DNA of 6,373 bases from Mesorhizobium_B sp964242945 (GCA_964242945.1 CAXTCF010000207.1:1-6373); one strand, 5' to 3'; counted from the stretch's first letter, positions 1 to 5,255 are shown. Numbers and translations: made by a program. Notes: generated from the sequence alone by a model not told the origin.

Positions 1-155
1 GCCGAGGCCAACAACAAAGCCTGCACCCGCCCCCGGCCGGCAGACTGCGTGCGATTAACCGTCCGATGCTCTAGTCTCCCCATCTGTGGGGGAAATGTCC
101 GGCAGGACAGAGGGGGCGAACCACGCTGCCGGTGTCGCCGCAGGCTGCAACACTC
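1..155. other. Region downstream of rnhA, no supported gene; possible 5' end of another minus-strand gene
   Basis: No complete gene is visible. On the minus strand a frame opens at an ATG at 83-81 and runs off the window edge with GC-rich third positions. It contains an internal GTG at 26-24 followed by a leucine/alanine-rich stretch (QALLLASA) that could begin a signal peptide. Neither start has a convincing SD, and the ATG lies inside a small dyad, so this is only a possibility. On the plus strand a proline-rich frame ends at TAA 56-58 and could be the tail of a convergent gene, but too little is present to judge. Confidence 0.25.
77..109. repeat. Two adjacent small dyads after rnhA
   Basis: The first dyad has arms TCCCC (77-81) and GGGGA (89-93) around a 7-nt loop. 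The second has arms TGTCC (96-100) and GGACA (105-109) around a 4-nt loop. In the direction of rnhA transcription the second hairpin is followed by only three T residues and then a C run, so it is not a classic intrinsic terminator. It could be a weak terminator or 3'-end stabiliser, and the first could be an operator. The dyads are read directly; any function is inference. Confidence 0.3.
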
Positions 156-620
156 TCACCCGGCCCGCGCTACCCCTGCCCGCTTCCCCTTGAACGGCGC
201 CATCCCCGCTCGCGCCAGTTCATCCGCCCGTTCGTTCTCCGGGTGCCCCGCATGGCCCTTTACCCAGTGCCACGTCACCTTGTGCCGCTTCCTTGCCTCG
301 TCCAGCGCCTTCCAAAGCTCGGCGTTTTTCACAGGCTGCTTGGAAGCGGTCTTCCAGCCGTTGCGCTTCCAGCCCTCGATCCAGCCGGAGATGCCGTCGC
401 GCACATAGTTGCTGTCGGTGAAGAGGTCGATCGTGCAGGGCTCCTTCACCGCGTTCAGCGCGGAGATCGCCGCCAGCAGTTCCATGCGGTTGTTGGTTGT
501 CGCGGCCTCGCCGCCCGACATCTCCTTGGTGGAGTCGCCGAAGCGCAGGATCGCGCCCCAGCCGCCCGGCCCCGGATTGCCGGAGCAGGCGCCGTCTGTG
601 AAAATCTGAACGCTCTTCAT
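156..620 (-). CDS. rnhA: Ribonuclease HI
   Basis: RNase HI cuts the RNA strand of RNA-DNA hybrids, removing replication primers and R-loops in the cytoplasm. The 154-residue product matches the usual length of the bacterial enzyme (about 155). The four carboxylates of the active site are visible: D9 in FTDGACSGNPGPGGWG, E47 in NNRMELLA, D69 in FTDSNYV and D133 in ENERADELA. The loop histidine is H123 in VKGHAGHPENE. The basic, tryptophan-rich handle region (W80-W89, KRNGWKT) is present, as in the E. coli type. The ATG at 620-618 overlaps the thrB stop as ATGA, which fixes the start; the longer open frame upstream is only thrB read in another frame. The SD is weak (GGG 6 nt before ATG), so coupling to thrB translation is likely. 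The C-terminal tail (KGKRAGVARAG) is short and basic. Confidence 0.97.
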   Translation of the reverse strand: MKSVQIFTDGACSGNPGPGGWGAILRFGDSTKEMSGGEAATTNNRMELLAAISALNAVKEPCTIDLFTDSNYVRDGISGWIEGWKRNGWKTASKQPVKNAELWKALDEARKRHKVTWHWVKGHAGHPENERADELARAGMAPFKGKRAGVARAG

Positions 621-1579
621 AAAAGCCCATAGTCTGCGGCGGAGGAAACCTCCCGGTGGAAGCGCAGCTTGCGGATGTATTCCATCGGGTCCCGCTTGCG
701 CACCAGCGGCCCGTCCGGAATGGTAAGCCAGTCGAACAGCCGGGTGAGCAGAAATCTGAGCGCGGCGCCGTGCGCGAGAACCGGCAACGCCTGCATCTCC
801 TCTGGCGAAAGGGAGCGGACCGCGCGGTAGCCGGCAAGCAGCGCCATGCCCTTGGTGATGTTGAACGCGAAGCCGGGCTCGAAGCACCAGGCATTCAGGC
901 AGATCGCAAGGTCATAGGCATAAAGGTCGTTGCAGGCGAAATAAAAATCGATCAACCCCGACAAACGGTCGCCCAGGAAGAACACGTTGTCGGGAAAAAG
1001 GTCGGCGTGGATCACGCCGGACGGCAGGTCATCCGGCCAAGCCGCGGAAATCTTTCGCAGATCGGCTTCGATCTCACCCGCCAAACCCGGCTCTATCTCG
1101 TCGGCACGGTTCCCGCAGCCCTCCCACAGCGCATGCCATCCCGCGACGGAGAGCGCATTGGGCCGCGCCAACGAAAAATCCGCCCCGGCAAGGTGCAGCG
1201 CGGCGAGCGCCGCACCGACCTCGCGGCACTGCGCCACGTTGGGGCGGCGCATCCACACGCCGTCCAGGAAGGTGATCAGCGCGGCCTCCCGGCCCGCGAG
1301 CGTTCCCGTCAAAGCGCCGTCGCGCGCCCGAACGGGAAGCGGGCAGGACAGGCCCTTGTTGGCGAGGTGCTCCATCAGGCCGAGAAAGAAGGGCAGATCC
1401 GCCACTTCCACGCGGCGCTCGTAGAGCGTCAGGATGAAGCTGCCCGCTTCTGCGCGGAGCAGGAAATTCGTGTTCTCCGTGCCTTCCGCGATGCCCTTGT
1501 AGGAAAGAGCCGCGCCCACACGATAGCGCGCGAGAAAGGCCGCAAGCTCGGCCTCGCCGACATCGGTATAAACGGCCAT
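617..1579 (-). CDS. thrB: Homoserine kinase, APH-fold type
   Basis: It phosphorylates L-homoserine to O-phosphohomoserine in threonine biosynthesis. The 320-residue protein belongs to the aminoglycoside-phosphotransferase/choline-kinase-like fold used by ThrB of alphaproteobacteria and pseudomonads, not the GHMP-kinase ThrB of E. coli. The catalytic loop is GVIHADLFPDNVFF (residues 188-201), with catalytic D193 and N198. The metal-binding motif is LIDFYFA (209-215) with D211. The N-terminal lobe has the glycine-containing nucleotide loop GIAEGTENTNF (29-39) and a LTLYE strand (50-54). The start ATG (1579-1577) shares one base with the ispH stop (TGATG), and the end overlaps rnhA by 4 nt, so all three are probably one transcript with reinitiation. 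No strong SD of its own is visible. APH-fold enzymes vary in substrate; the position between ispH and rnhA and the typical N-terminus (MAVYTDV) support thrB. Confidence 0.94.
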   Translation of the reverse strand: MAVYTDVGEAELAAFLARYRVGAALSYKGIAEGTENTNFLLRAEAGSFILTLYERRVEVADLPFFLGLMEHLANKGLSCPLPVRARDGALTGTLAGREAALITFLDGVWMRRPNVAQCREVGAALAALHLAGADFSLARPNALSVAGWHALWEGCGNRADEIEPGLAGEIEADLRKISAAWPDDLPSGVIHADLFPDNVFFLGDRLSGLIDFYFACNDLYAYDLAICLNAWCFEPGFAFNITKGMALLAGYRAVRSLSPEEMQALPVLAHGAALRFLLTRLFDWLTIPDGPLVRKRDPMEYIRKLRFHREVSSAADYGLL

Positions 1580-2589
1580 CAGCCTATGCCGTGAACGAAG
1601 GCCATGTCGGCCCGCTCAAGCGGCGTATCGCGCAGCGCCCGCATGACTGGAAAATCCTCGGTCTCCTCCCGCGTCACGGAAAGCTCCACCTTCACGTCGA
1701 AGCGCGCGCGGAAGGCGTCGATGATCTCGTCCACCAGAATTTCCGGCGCGGAGGCGCCGGCGGAAAGGCCGAGGAGCCGAATGTTTCCAAGCTCCTCCCA
1801 CGGAACGTCCGCCGCCCGCTGGACCAGCAGCGCCCGCGCGGCGCCTGTCCGCAGCGCCACCTCCACCAGCCGCTTGGAGTTGGAAGAGTTCGGCGCGCCG
1901 ACGATCAGGAACAGATCGGTGCCCGCGGCCGTGTCCTTCACTGCGTCCTGCCGGTTGGTCGTGGCATAGCAGATCGACTCGGAAGACGGCGCGTGGATCA
2001 GCGGAAAGCGGCTCTGCAATGCGGCGATCACGCCCGCCGTGTCGTCCACCGAGAGCGTGGTCTGCGTGACGAAGCCGAGCCCATCCCCGTCACCGGCTGG
2101 GAGCTTATCCACATCCGCCTCGGTTTCGATCAGCGTCGCCTCCCCCGGCAGAAGCTGGCCCATCGTGCCGATCACCTCCGGGTGGTTCTTGTGCCCGATC
2201 AGCAGCACATGGCGACCGAGCCGCTGGTGGCGCATCGCCTGCTTGTGCACCTTGGAAACCAGCGGACAGGTCGCATCCAGAAAGAAAAGGTTTTTTGCCT
2301 GGGCATCCGCAGGCACCGATTTCGGCACGCCATGCGCGGAGAACACAACAGGCCGGTCGGCATGCGCGGAAGGGATCTCGTTTAGTTCCTCAATAAACAT
2401 AGCACCGAGCTCGCGGAGACCGTCCACGACATACTTGTTGTGGACGATCTCATGCCGGACATAGACCGGCGCCCCGTATTTCTTCAGCGCCAGCACGACG
2501 ATCTGAATCGCCCGGTCCACACCCGCGCAAAAGCCGCGCGGCTCGCAAAGCCGGATGGTGAGCGGCGGTTTATTTTCGAGCGAAAGCAT
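1579..2589 (-). CDS. ispH: 4-hydroxy-3-methylbut-2-enyl diphosphate reductase
   Basis: IspH (LytB) is the iron-sulfur enzyme for the last step of the MEP pathway, reducing HMBPP to IPP and DMAPP. With the ATG start at 2589-2587 it has 336 residues. The three cluster cysteines are in PRGFCAGVDRA, FLDATCPLV and SICYATTNRQ. Substrate-binding residues are visible in VRHEIVHN, VFSAHGVPKS, GHKNHPEVIGT, TQTTLSVDDT, GAPNSSNSKRL and LSAGASAPE. The C-terminal extension (VELSVTREETEDFPVMRALRD) is as I recall in alphaproteobacterial members. A longer frame could start 12 codons upstream at TTG 2625-2623, but those residues (GQGQHTHLQS) are not typical and neither start has a good SD. I prefer the ATG because it leaves a short lead before LTIRLCEPRGFCAG. 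The gene is normally next to SURF1; here an HTH gene lies between them. Confidence 0.96.
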   Translation of the reverse strand: MLSLENKPPLTIRLCEPRGFCAGVDRAIQIVVLALKKYGAPVYVRHEIVHNKYVVDGLRELGAMFIEELNEIPSAHADRPVVFSAHGVPKSVPADAQAKNLFFLDATCPLVSKVHKQAMRHQRLGRHVLLIGHKNHPEVIGTMGQLLPGEATLIETEADVDKLPAGDGDGLGFVTQTTLSVDDTAGVIAALQSRFPLIHAPSSESICYATTNRQDAVKDTAAGTDLFLIVGAPNSSNSKRLVEVALRTGAARALLVQRAADVPWEELGNIRLLGLSAGASAPEILVDEIIDAFRARFDVKVELSVTREETEDFPVMRALRDTPLERADMAFVHGIG

Positions 2590-2671
2590 GGACTGGAGAT
2601 GCGTGTGCTGCCCCTGCCCTGTCAAGGCTGCGTGGCATTTCCCGAAGATCAGCGGGGAATATGAACATCAA

Positions 2672-2926
2672 TCAGGCGTCGAGGGGGCACGCCGGTTGCG
2701 ACTCATCTAAGCCTTGAGCGAGGGCAAAGCAGGCCAAGCCAACCTGCTGCTGGATTTCCATCAGCCCATCATCTTCGTGCCGTTCGCTACCCTCGTAGCT
2801 GAACACGGAACCGATCGACATACCAAGCCGCTCAGCCGCTTCAGCAAGCGTCCAACCCATCTTTCCGCACCATGCTTTGAAATGGTCGGGCGTCGTGCTA
2901 TTTCTCCCGTTAGGAGGTGAAGGCAC
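2672..2926 (-). CDS. Small XRE-like helix-turn-helix protein of unknown role
   Basis: The open frame encodes up to 84 residues if read from GTG 2926-2924. The core TPDHFKAWCGKMGWTLAEA (residues 12-30) continues into AERLGMSIGSVFSYE (31-45). This is a helix-turn-helix of the lambda-repressor/XRE kind, followed by a charged turn (GSERHEDDG) and a helix (MEIQQQVGLACFALAQGL). No enzyme or ligand domain is present. Codons such as AGA, TTA, GGT and CTT are frequent, unlike the GC3-rich neighbours, suggesting acquisition. The start is uncertain. The GTG has no proper SD, and an in-frame TAA lies 16 codons before it. A well-placed GGGAG (2908-2904) stands 7 nt before ACG codon 11, where related proteins as I recall them begin with MTP. 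The gene may therefore use GTG, use ACG, or have lost its start. It lies between the cox and ispH blocks behind a structured leader. Target and partners are unknown. Confidence 0.62.
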   Translation of the reverse strand: MPSPPNGRNSTTPDHFKAWCGKMGWTLAEAAERLGMSIGSVFSYEGSERHEDDGLMEIQQQVGLACFALAQGLDESQPACPLDA

Positions 2927-2939
2927 CTTCGTATCCGGT

Positions 2940-2965
2940 GGAGGCCGGGCTTTCGCCCGACCCCC
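2940..2965 (-). promoter_or_regulatory. Strong GNRA-capped RNA stem-loop before the HTH gene
   Basis: Read as minus-strand RNA, 2965-2955 pairs with 2950-2940 to give 11 continuous pairs (nine Watson-Crick, two G-U) closed by a GAAA tetraloop at 2954-2951. It starts 7 nt after the stop of the 21-codon ORF and ends 14 nt before the GTG of the HTH frame. It lacks a following U tract, so it is not an intrinsic terminator. A GNRA loop suggests a structured leader RNA, a ribosome-blocking stem or an mRNA stabiliser. The pairing is seen in the sequence; the role is inference. Confidence 0.55.
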
Positions 2966-2971
2966 GTCTCC

Positions 2972-3037
2972 TTAGCTGATCGTTACGGTGAGCCGCCAAG
3001 CTTTGAACCGTATGACCAGCGTAAGCCGGATTTTCAT
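2972..3037 (-). CDS. 21-residue basic peptide ORF, unrecognised
   Basis: The reading frame runs from ATG 3037-3035 to TAA 2974-2972. It is preceded by AGGAGGTGA, full complementarity to the 16S anti-SD, 7 nt before the ATG. This is the strongest ribosome binding site in the window, which is the main reason to take so short an ORF seriously. The peptide begins MKIRLTLVIRF and ends RLTVTIS. It is basic (K2, R4, R10, K12, R15) and has no acidic residue. Hydrophobic and polar or basic residues alternate over much of its length, so a beta strand or amphipathic membrane-active peptide is possible. I do not recognise it. It could be a leader peptide whose translation controls the downstream HTH gene, a small toxin-like peptide, or a chance ORF behind an SD-like repeat arm. 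TAA is followed by GGAG and then the GNRA stem. Confidence 0.42.
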   Translation of the reverse strand: MKIRLTLVIRFKAWRLTVTIS

Positions 3038-3044
3038 GTTGCCT

Positions 3045-3053
3045 TCACCTCCT
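3045..3053 (-). promoter_or_regulatory. Near-perfect Shine-Dalgarno of the 21-codon ORF
   Basis: AGGAGGTGA read on the minus strand lies 7 nt before ATG 3037. It is complementary over 9 nt to the usual 3' end of 16S rRNA. All other genes here have weak SD sequences or rely on overlap, except ctaE (GGAGGG). The site lies inside one arm of the 14-bp inverted repeat and could be masked by the other arm. Confidence 0.6.
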
Positions 3054-3057
3054 TCCG

Positions 3058-3074
3058 CCGGCTCAATCAGCCGG
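3058..3074 (-). promoter_or_regulatory. Small hairpin just upstream of the leader SD
   Basis: CCGGCT and AGCCGG form a 6-bp stem around a 5-nt loop (GATTG on the minus strand), immediately before the SD of the 21-codon ORF. Part of its 3' arm (TGAGCCG, 3065-3059) is also complementary to CGGCTCA inside the small ORF (2995-2989), so two alternative pairings exist. No U tract follows, so it is not a terminator. Confidence 0.35.
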
Positions 3075-3120
3075 TAAGCATGTTGCACTCCATACAACAG
3101 AAAAGTGCGAGCTAAATTCG

Positions 3121-3149
3121 CGCTAGGTATCAGAATTATTTCGCGTCAA
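3121..3149 (-). promoter_or_regulatory. Candidate promoter for the leader/HTH unit
   Basis: On the minus strand TTGACG (3149-3144) is followed after 17 nt by CTAGCG (3126-3121). The -35 matches the sigma-70 and alphaproteobacterial consensus at five of six positions; the -10 is poor. The spacer is AT-rich (AAATAATTC), unlike its surroundings. The position, 40 bp beyond the SURF1 stop and about 85 bp before the small ORF, suits a separate promoter for the inserted genes. Confidence 0.3.
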
Positions 3150-3188
3150 CGCACGGCAAGGGGGTCCTGTCAGCGCGGGGTTTGCCTA

Positions 3189-3944
3189 TCACGCCTGCCG
3201 CTCCCGCCACCACCACGAGCCCATCACGGCCATCAACGCCGCCGCCAGCCCGTACCATGTGACGGCGTATTGCAGGTGGCTGTTGGGAAGGTCGATGATG
3301 GTGACGCCGCCCACTGGCCAGCCGCCCGGCGCTTGGCCCGCGCCCGCGTCGACGAAGAACGGCACAAGCGCCGCGCCTGTTGGCAGGCCGGCGGAAGCAG
3401 CCATGGCGTCGCGGTCCTTCCAGTAGAAGATGTTCTTGCCCAAGTCATTCTCTGGCACGATCCAGGACGGCTTTTTTGCCAGCGGATCGCGCGCCAGCCC
3501 CGTCACGCTGACTTCGCCGGTAACTTGCCCCAGCGAGCGCTTGGAAGCGTCCTTCAGGTCATAGGGCACGAAGCCGCGGTTCACGAGCACGGAGCGGCCG
3601 CCGGCCAGCCGCAGCGGCGTATAGACGAAGAAGCCTGGTTCGCCGTTCCAGGTGGCCAGGAAGTGCCGTTCCTTGTCATGCAGGAACGTGCCGGTTGCCC
3701 GCACGGGCCAGTATTCGATGTCGCCGGTTCGCGCGAACCGCGCCTCGATCTCGGCCAGGGGCGCGGGCAGGGAAGCCGTGCGCGCCGCGATCTCGGCAAG
3801 CAGCGCTTCCTTCCAGTGCAGCCGCTCCACCTGCCAAGTCCCAAGCGCGAGCAGCGCTGCCAGCACGAGAAGGCTTCCAAACAGGGCCGCGATGCGCCGC
3901 CCAAGCCGGGCCGGTGCAGGTGCGTCAGGCTGGCTAACGGTCAT
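3189..3944 (-). CDS. SURF1 family cytochrome oxidase assembly protein
   Basis: SURF1 proteins help assemble heme-copper oxidases, probably at the heme a insertion step of subunit I, in the cytoplasmic membrane. The 251-residue product is of usual length. It has the two-helix topology: TM1 at about 17-37 (IAALFGSLLVLAALLALGTW) and TM2 at about 224-246 (LQYAVTWYGLAAALMAVMGS). A large periplasmic loop lies between them. Family motifs are GTWQVERLHWK (35-45), FFVYTPLR (105-112), LVNRGFVP (120-127) and NSHLQYAVTWYG (221-232), the last being the signature before TM2. The chosen ATG (3944-3942) overlaps the DUF983 stop as ATGA. The longer frame upstream reads through DUF983 out of frame and is not real. 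It is the last cox-cluster gene; no clear terminator follows. Confidence 0.94.
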   Translation of the reverse strand: MTVSQPDAPAPARLGRRIAALFGSLLVLAALLALGTWQVERLHWKEALLAEIAARTASLPAPLAEIEARFARTGDIEYWPVRATGTFLHDKERHFLATWNGEPGFFVYTPLRLAGGRSVLVNRGFVPYDLKDASKRSLGQVTGEVSVTGLARDPLAKKPSWIVPENDLGKNIFYWKDRDAMAASAGLPTGAALVPFFVDAGAGQAPGGWPVGGVTIIDLPNSHLQYAVTWYGLAAALMAVMGSWWWRERQA

Positions 3945-4333
3945 CCCCGGTCGATCCGGCCTTCCGCCGCCTTGTTGGTGTACTGAAGCGTGACCAGCAC
4001 GCCTTTGATCAGGCGCAGGGCAGCGAGGCTCAAGACGATGGCAAGAGGGACCCAAAGGACGAAGTGAAGCCAGAGCGGCCAGCCGAAGTTGACCTCGGCC
4101 CAAAGCGCCAAGCCCACCACGATGAAGCCCACGATCAGGATGATGAACACCACCGGCCCGTCGCCGGCATCGGCGAAATCGAAGTCCAGGCCGCAGCGGT
4201 CGCAGCGTTCCGCGATTTTGAACGCCCCGGAGAAAAGATGCCCCTCGCCGCAGCGCGGGCACCTTCCTTTCAATCCGGCGGCAATCGGTTCAACCTCTTC
4301 GCCGCCAGTCGAAGGCTTGCCGGCATCTGTCAT
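3941..4333 (-). CDS. DUF983 zinc-ribbon membrane protein
   Basis: The 130-residue protein has an N-terminal four-cysteine zinc-ribbon-like motif: C25 and C28 in GRCPRCGEG, and C44 and C47 in ERCDRCGLD. Two membrane helices follow at about 60-80 (PVVFIILIVGFIVVGLALWA) and 87-109 (LWLHFVLWVPLAIVLSLAAL). This is the layout of the DUF983 family, commonly found between ctaE and SURF1 in alphaproteobacteria. The position suggests a part in oxidase assembly or metal handling, but I know of no established function. The start ATG (4333-4331) lies 36 nt after the ctaE stop with a distant purine-rich stretch (AGGAAAGG). The 4-nt overlap with SURF1 supports co-translation. Confidence 0.9.
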   Translation of the reverse strand: MTDAGKPSTGGEEVEPIAAGLKGRCPRCGEGHLFSGAFKIAERCDRCGLDFDFADAGDGPVVFIILIVGFIVVGLALWAEVNFGWPLWLHFVLWVPLAIVLSLAALRLIKGVLVTLQYTNKAAEGRIDRG

Positions 4334-4369
4334 TGCCGGTTCAGCCCTTTCCTATGCAGAGCAATGCGC

Positions 4370-5254
4370 TCAGCTTCCGTGATGCGCGATGGGAGCGCCG
4401 ACCGAAGCCCAGACATAGATGGATGCAAACAGGAACAGCCAGACCACATCGACAAAATGCCAATACCAGGCTGCCGCCTCGAAGCCGAAATGCTGTTGCG
4501 GCGTGAAGCCGCCGCGCATGGCGCGGATCAGGCAGACCAGCAGGAACACCGTGCCGATGAACACGTGAAAACCGTGGAAGCCGGTGGCCATGAAGAAGGT
4601 CGCGCCGTAGATCGAGTCCTTGAAGGTGAACGGCGCGTGCATGTACTCGTAGGCCTGCACGAAGGAGAACAGAACCCCTAAGCCCACGGTCAGGATCAGG
4701 CCGGCTTTCAGACCGTCGCGGTCGTCATGCAGCAGCGCGTGGTGCGCCCAGGTGACGGTCGTGCCGGACAAGAGCAGGATGATCGTGTTGTAGAGCGGCA
4801 GGTGGAAGGGATCGAGCACTTCCACGCCTTCCGGCGGCCAGACCCCGCCGGTGAACTGCGTGCGCACGACCTGCTCCACCTCGCCGGGATAGAGGCTGGC
4901 GTCGAAGAAGGCCCAGAACCAGGCGGCGAAGAACATCACCTCGGAGGCGATGAACATGATCATGCCGTAGCGCAGGTGCAGCGACACGACCGGCGTATGG
5001 TGGCCCTCGTCGCCTTCCTTGATCGTGTCCGCCCACCACGCTCCCATCGTATAGACGACGACGCCTAAGCCGATGAAGAACAGCCAGGGATTGGCGAGGT
5101 TCAGCCCGAACAGCGGCAGGCTGCCGCCTTTGAGATACTGCATCCAGGCGACGCCGCCGATGGCCATGATGAGCGCGCCGAGCGCGCCGAGCGCCGGCCA
5201 GGGGCTGGGGTCGATGATGTGGTAATCGTGCTGCTTGGCGTGACTGTCCGCCAT
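4370..5254 (-). CDS. ctaE: Cytochrome c oxidase subunit III (aa3 type)
   Basis: Subunit III of the proton-pumping aa3 oxidase in the cytoplasmic membrane stabilises the catalytic core and binds lipids; it carries no redox cofactor. The 294-residue protein has the seven-helix pattern of the bacterial and mitochondrial COX3 family. Diagnostic stretches are HHTPVVSLHLRYGMIMFIASEV (85-106), which includes the conserved membrane glutamate E105, WFWAFFDASLYP (112-123), GGVWPPEGVEVLDPF (136-150), GATFFMATGFHGFHVFIGT (217-235) and HFGFEAAAWYWHFVDVVWLF (255-274). The ATG at 5254-5252 follows the ctaG stop by one base and has a good SD (GGAGGG) embedded in the last codons of ctaG. It is therefore translated efficiently within the operon. 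Subunits I and II would be expected beyond the high-coordinate edge. Confidence 0.97.
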   Translation of the reverse strand: MADSHAKQHDYHIIDPSPWPALGALGALIMAIGGVAWMQYLKGGSLPLFGLNLANPWLFFIGLGVVVYTMGAWWADTIKEGDEGHHTPVVSLHLRYGMIMFIASEVMFFAAWFWAFFDASLYPGEVEQVVRTQFTGGVWPPEGVEVLDPFHLPLYNTIILLLSGTTVTWAHHALLHDDRDGLKAGLILTVGLGVLFSFVQAYEYMHAPFTFKDSIYGATFFMATGFHGFHVFIGTVFLLVCLIRAMRGGFTPQQHFGFEAAAWYWHFVDVVWLFLFASIYVWASVGAPIAHHGS

Positions 5255-5255
5255 C

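Larger units (their letters stand above)
2912..3053. repeat. Perfect 14-bp inverted repeat bracketing the small ORF
   Basis: AGGAGGTGAAGGCA at 2912-2925 is repeated as its exact reverse complement at 3040-3053, with 114 bp between the arms. In minus-strand RNA the upstream arm is the SD of the 21-codon ORF. The downstream arm covers the GTG and codons 2-5 of the HTH frame and contains TCACCTCCT, the sequence at the 3' end of 16S rRNA. The two arms can form 14 continuous base pairs in one transcript. The alternative is a miniature inverted-repeat element of 142 bp; I see no convincing target-site duplication (GTT before 2912, TCC after 3053). Confidence 0.75.

Noticed and set aside
132..632. 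Plus-strand frames opposite rnhA.
   Set aside because: Low-complexity translation without motifs; rnhA has all catalytic residues on the minus strand.
656..1594. Long plus-strand open frame opposite thrB.
   Set aside because: Antisense shadow of thrB in GC-rich DNA; rich in R, Q, H and E with no domain pattern, whereas thrB has clear kinase motifs.
2620..2625. TTGACA on the minus strand just upstream of ispH as a -35 promoter element.
   Set aside because: At 17 nt spacing the -10 position is GCATCT and at 18 nt CATCTC, both poor; a start point there would also leave almost no leader before ATG 2589.
2940..2965. The GNRA stem as an intrinsic terminator.
   Set aside because: Neither strand has a T tract after the stem (minus strand continues ACCGGATAC, plus strand GTCTCC).
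2917..2979. Plus-strand GTG ORF of 20 codons in the repeat region (starts GTG AAG GCA).
   Set aside because: The GTG lies inside the AGGAGGTGA sequence itself, so it has no usable SD, and the peptide shows nothing recognisable.
3067..3093. Eight-codon minus-strand ORF (ATG GAG TGC ... TGA) upstream of the leader hairpin.
   Set aside because: No SD precedes it and it is too short to distinguish from chance.
3150..3188. A terminator after SURF1.
   Set aside because: Only a 5-bp GGCAA/TTGCC pairing with a long loop and no T run is present.
3105..3986. Long plus-strand open frame opposite SURF1.
   Set aside because: Antisense shadow; SURF1 family motifs and both membrane helices are on the minus strand.
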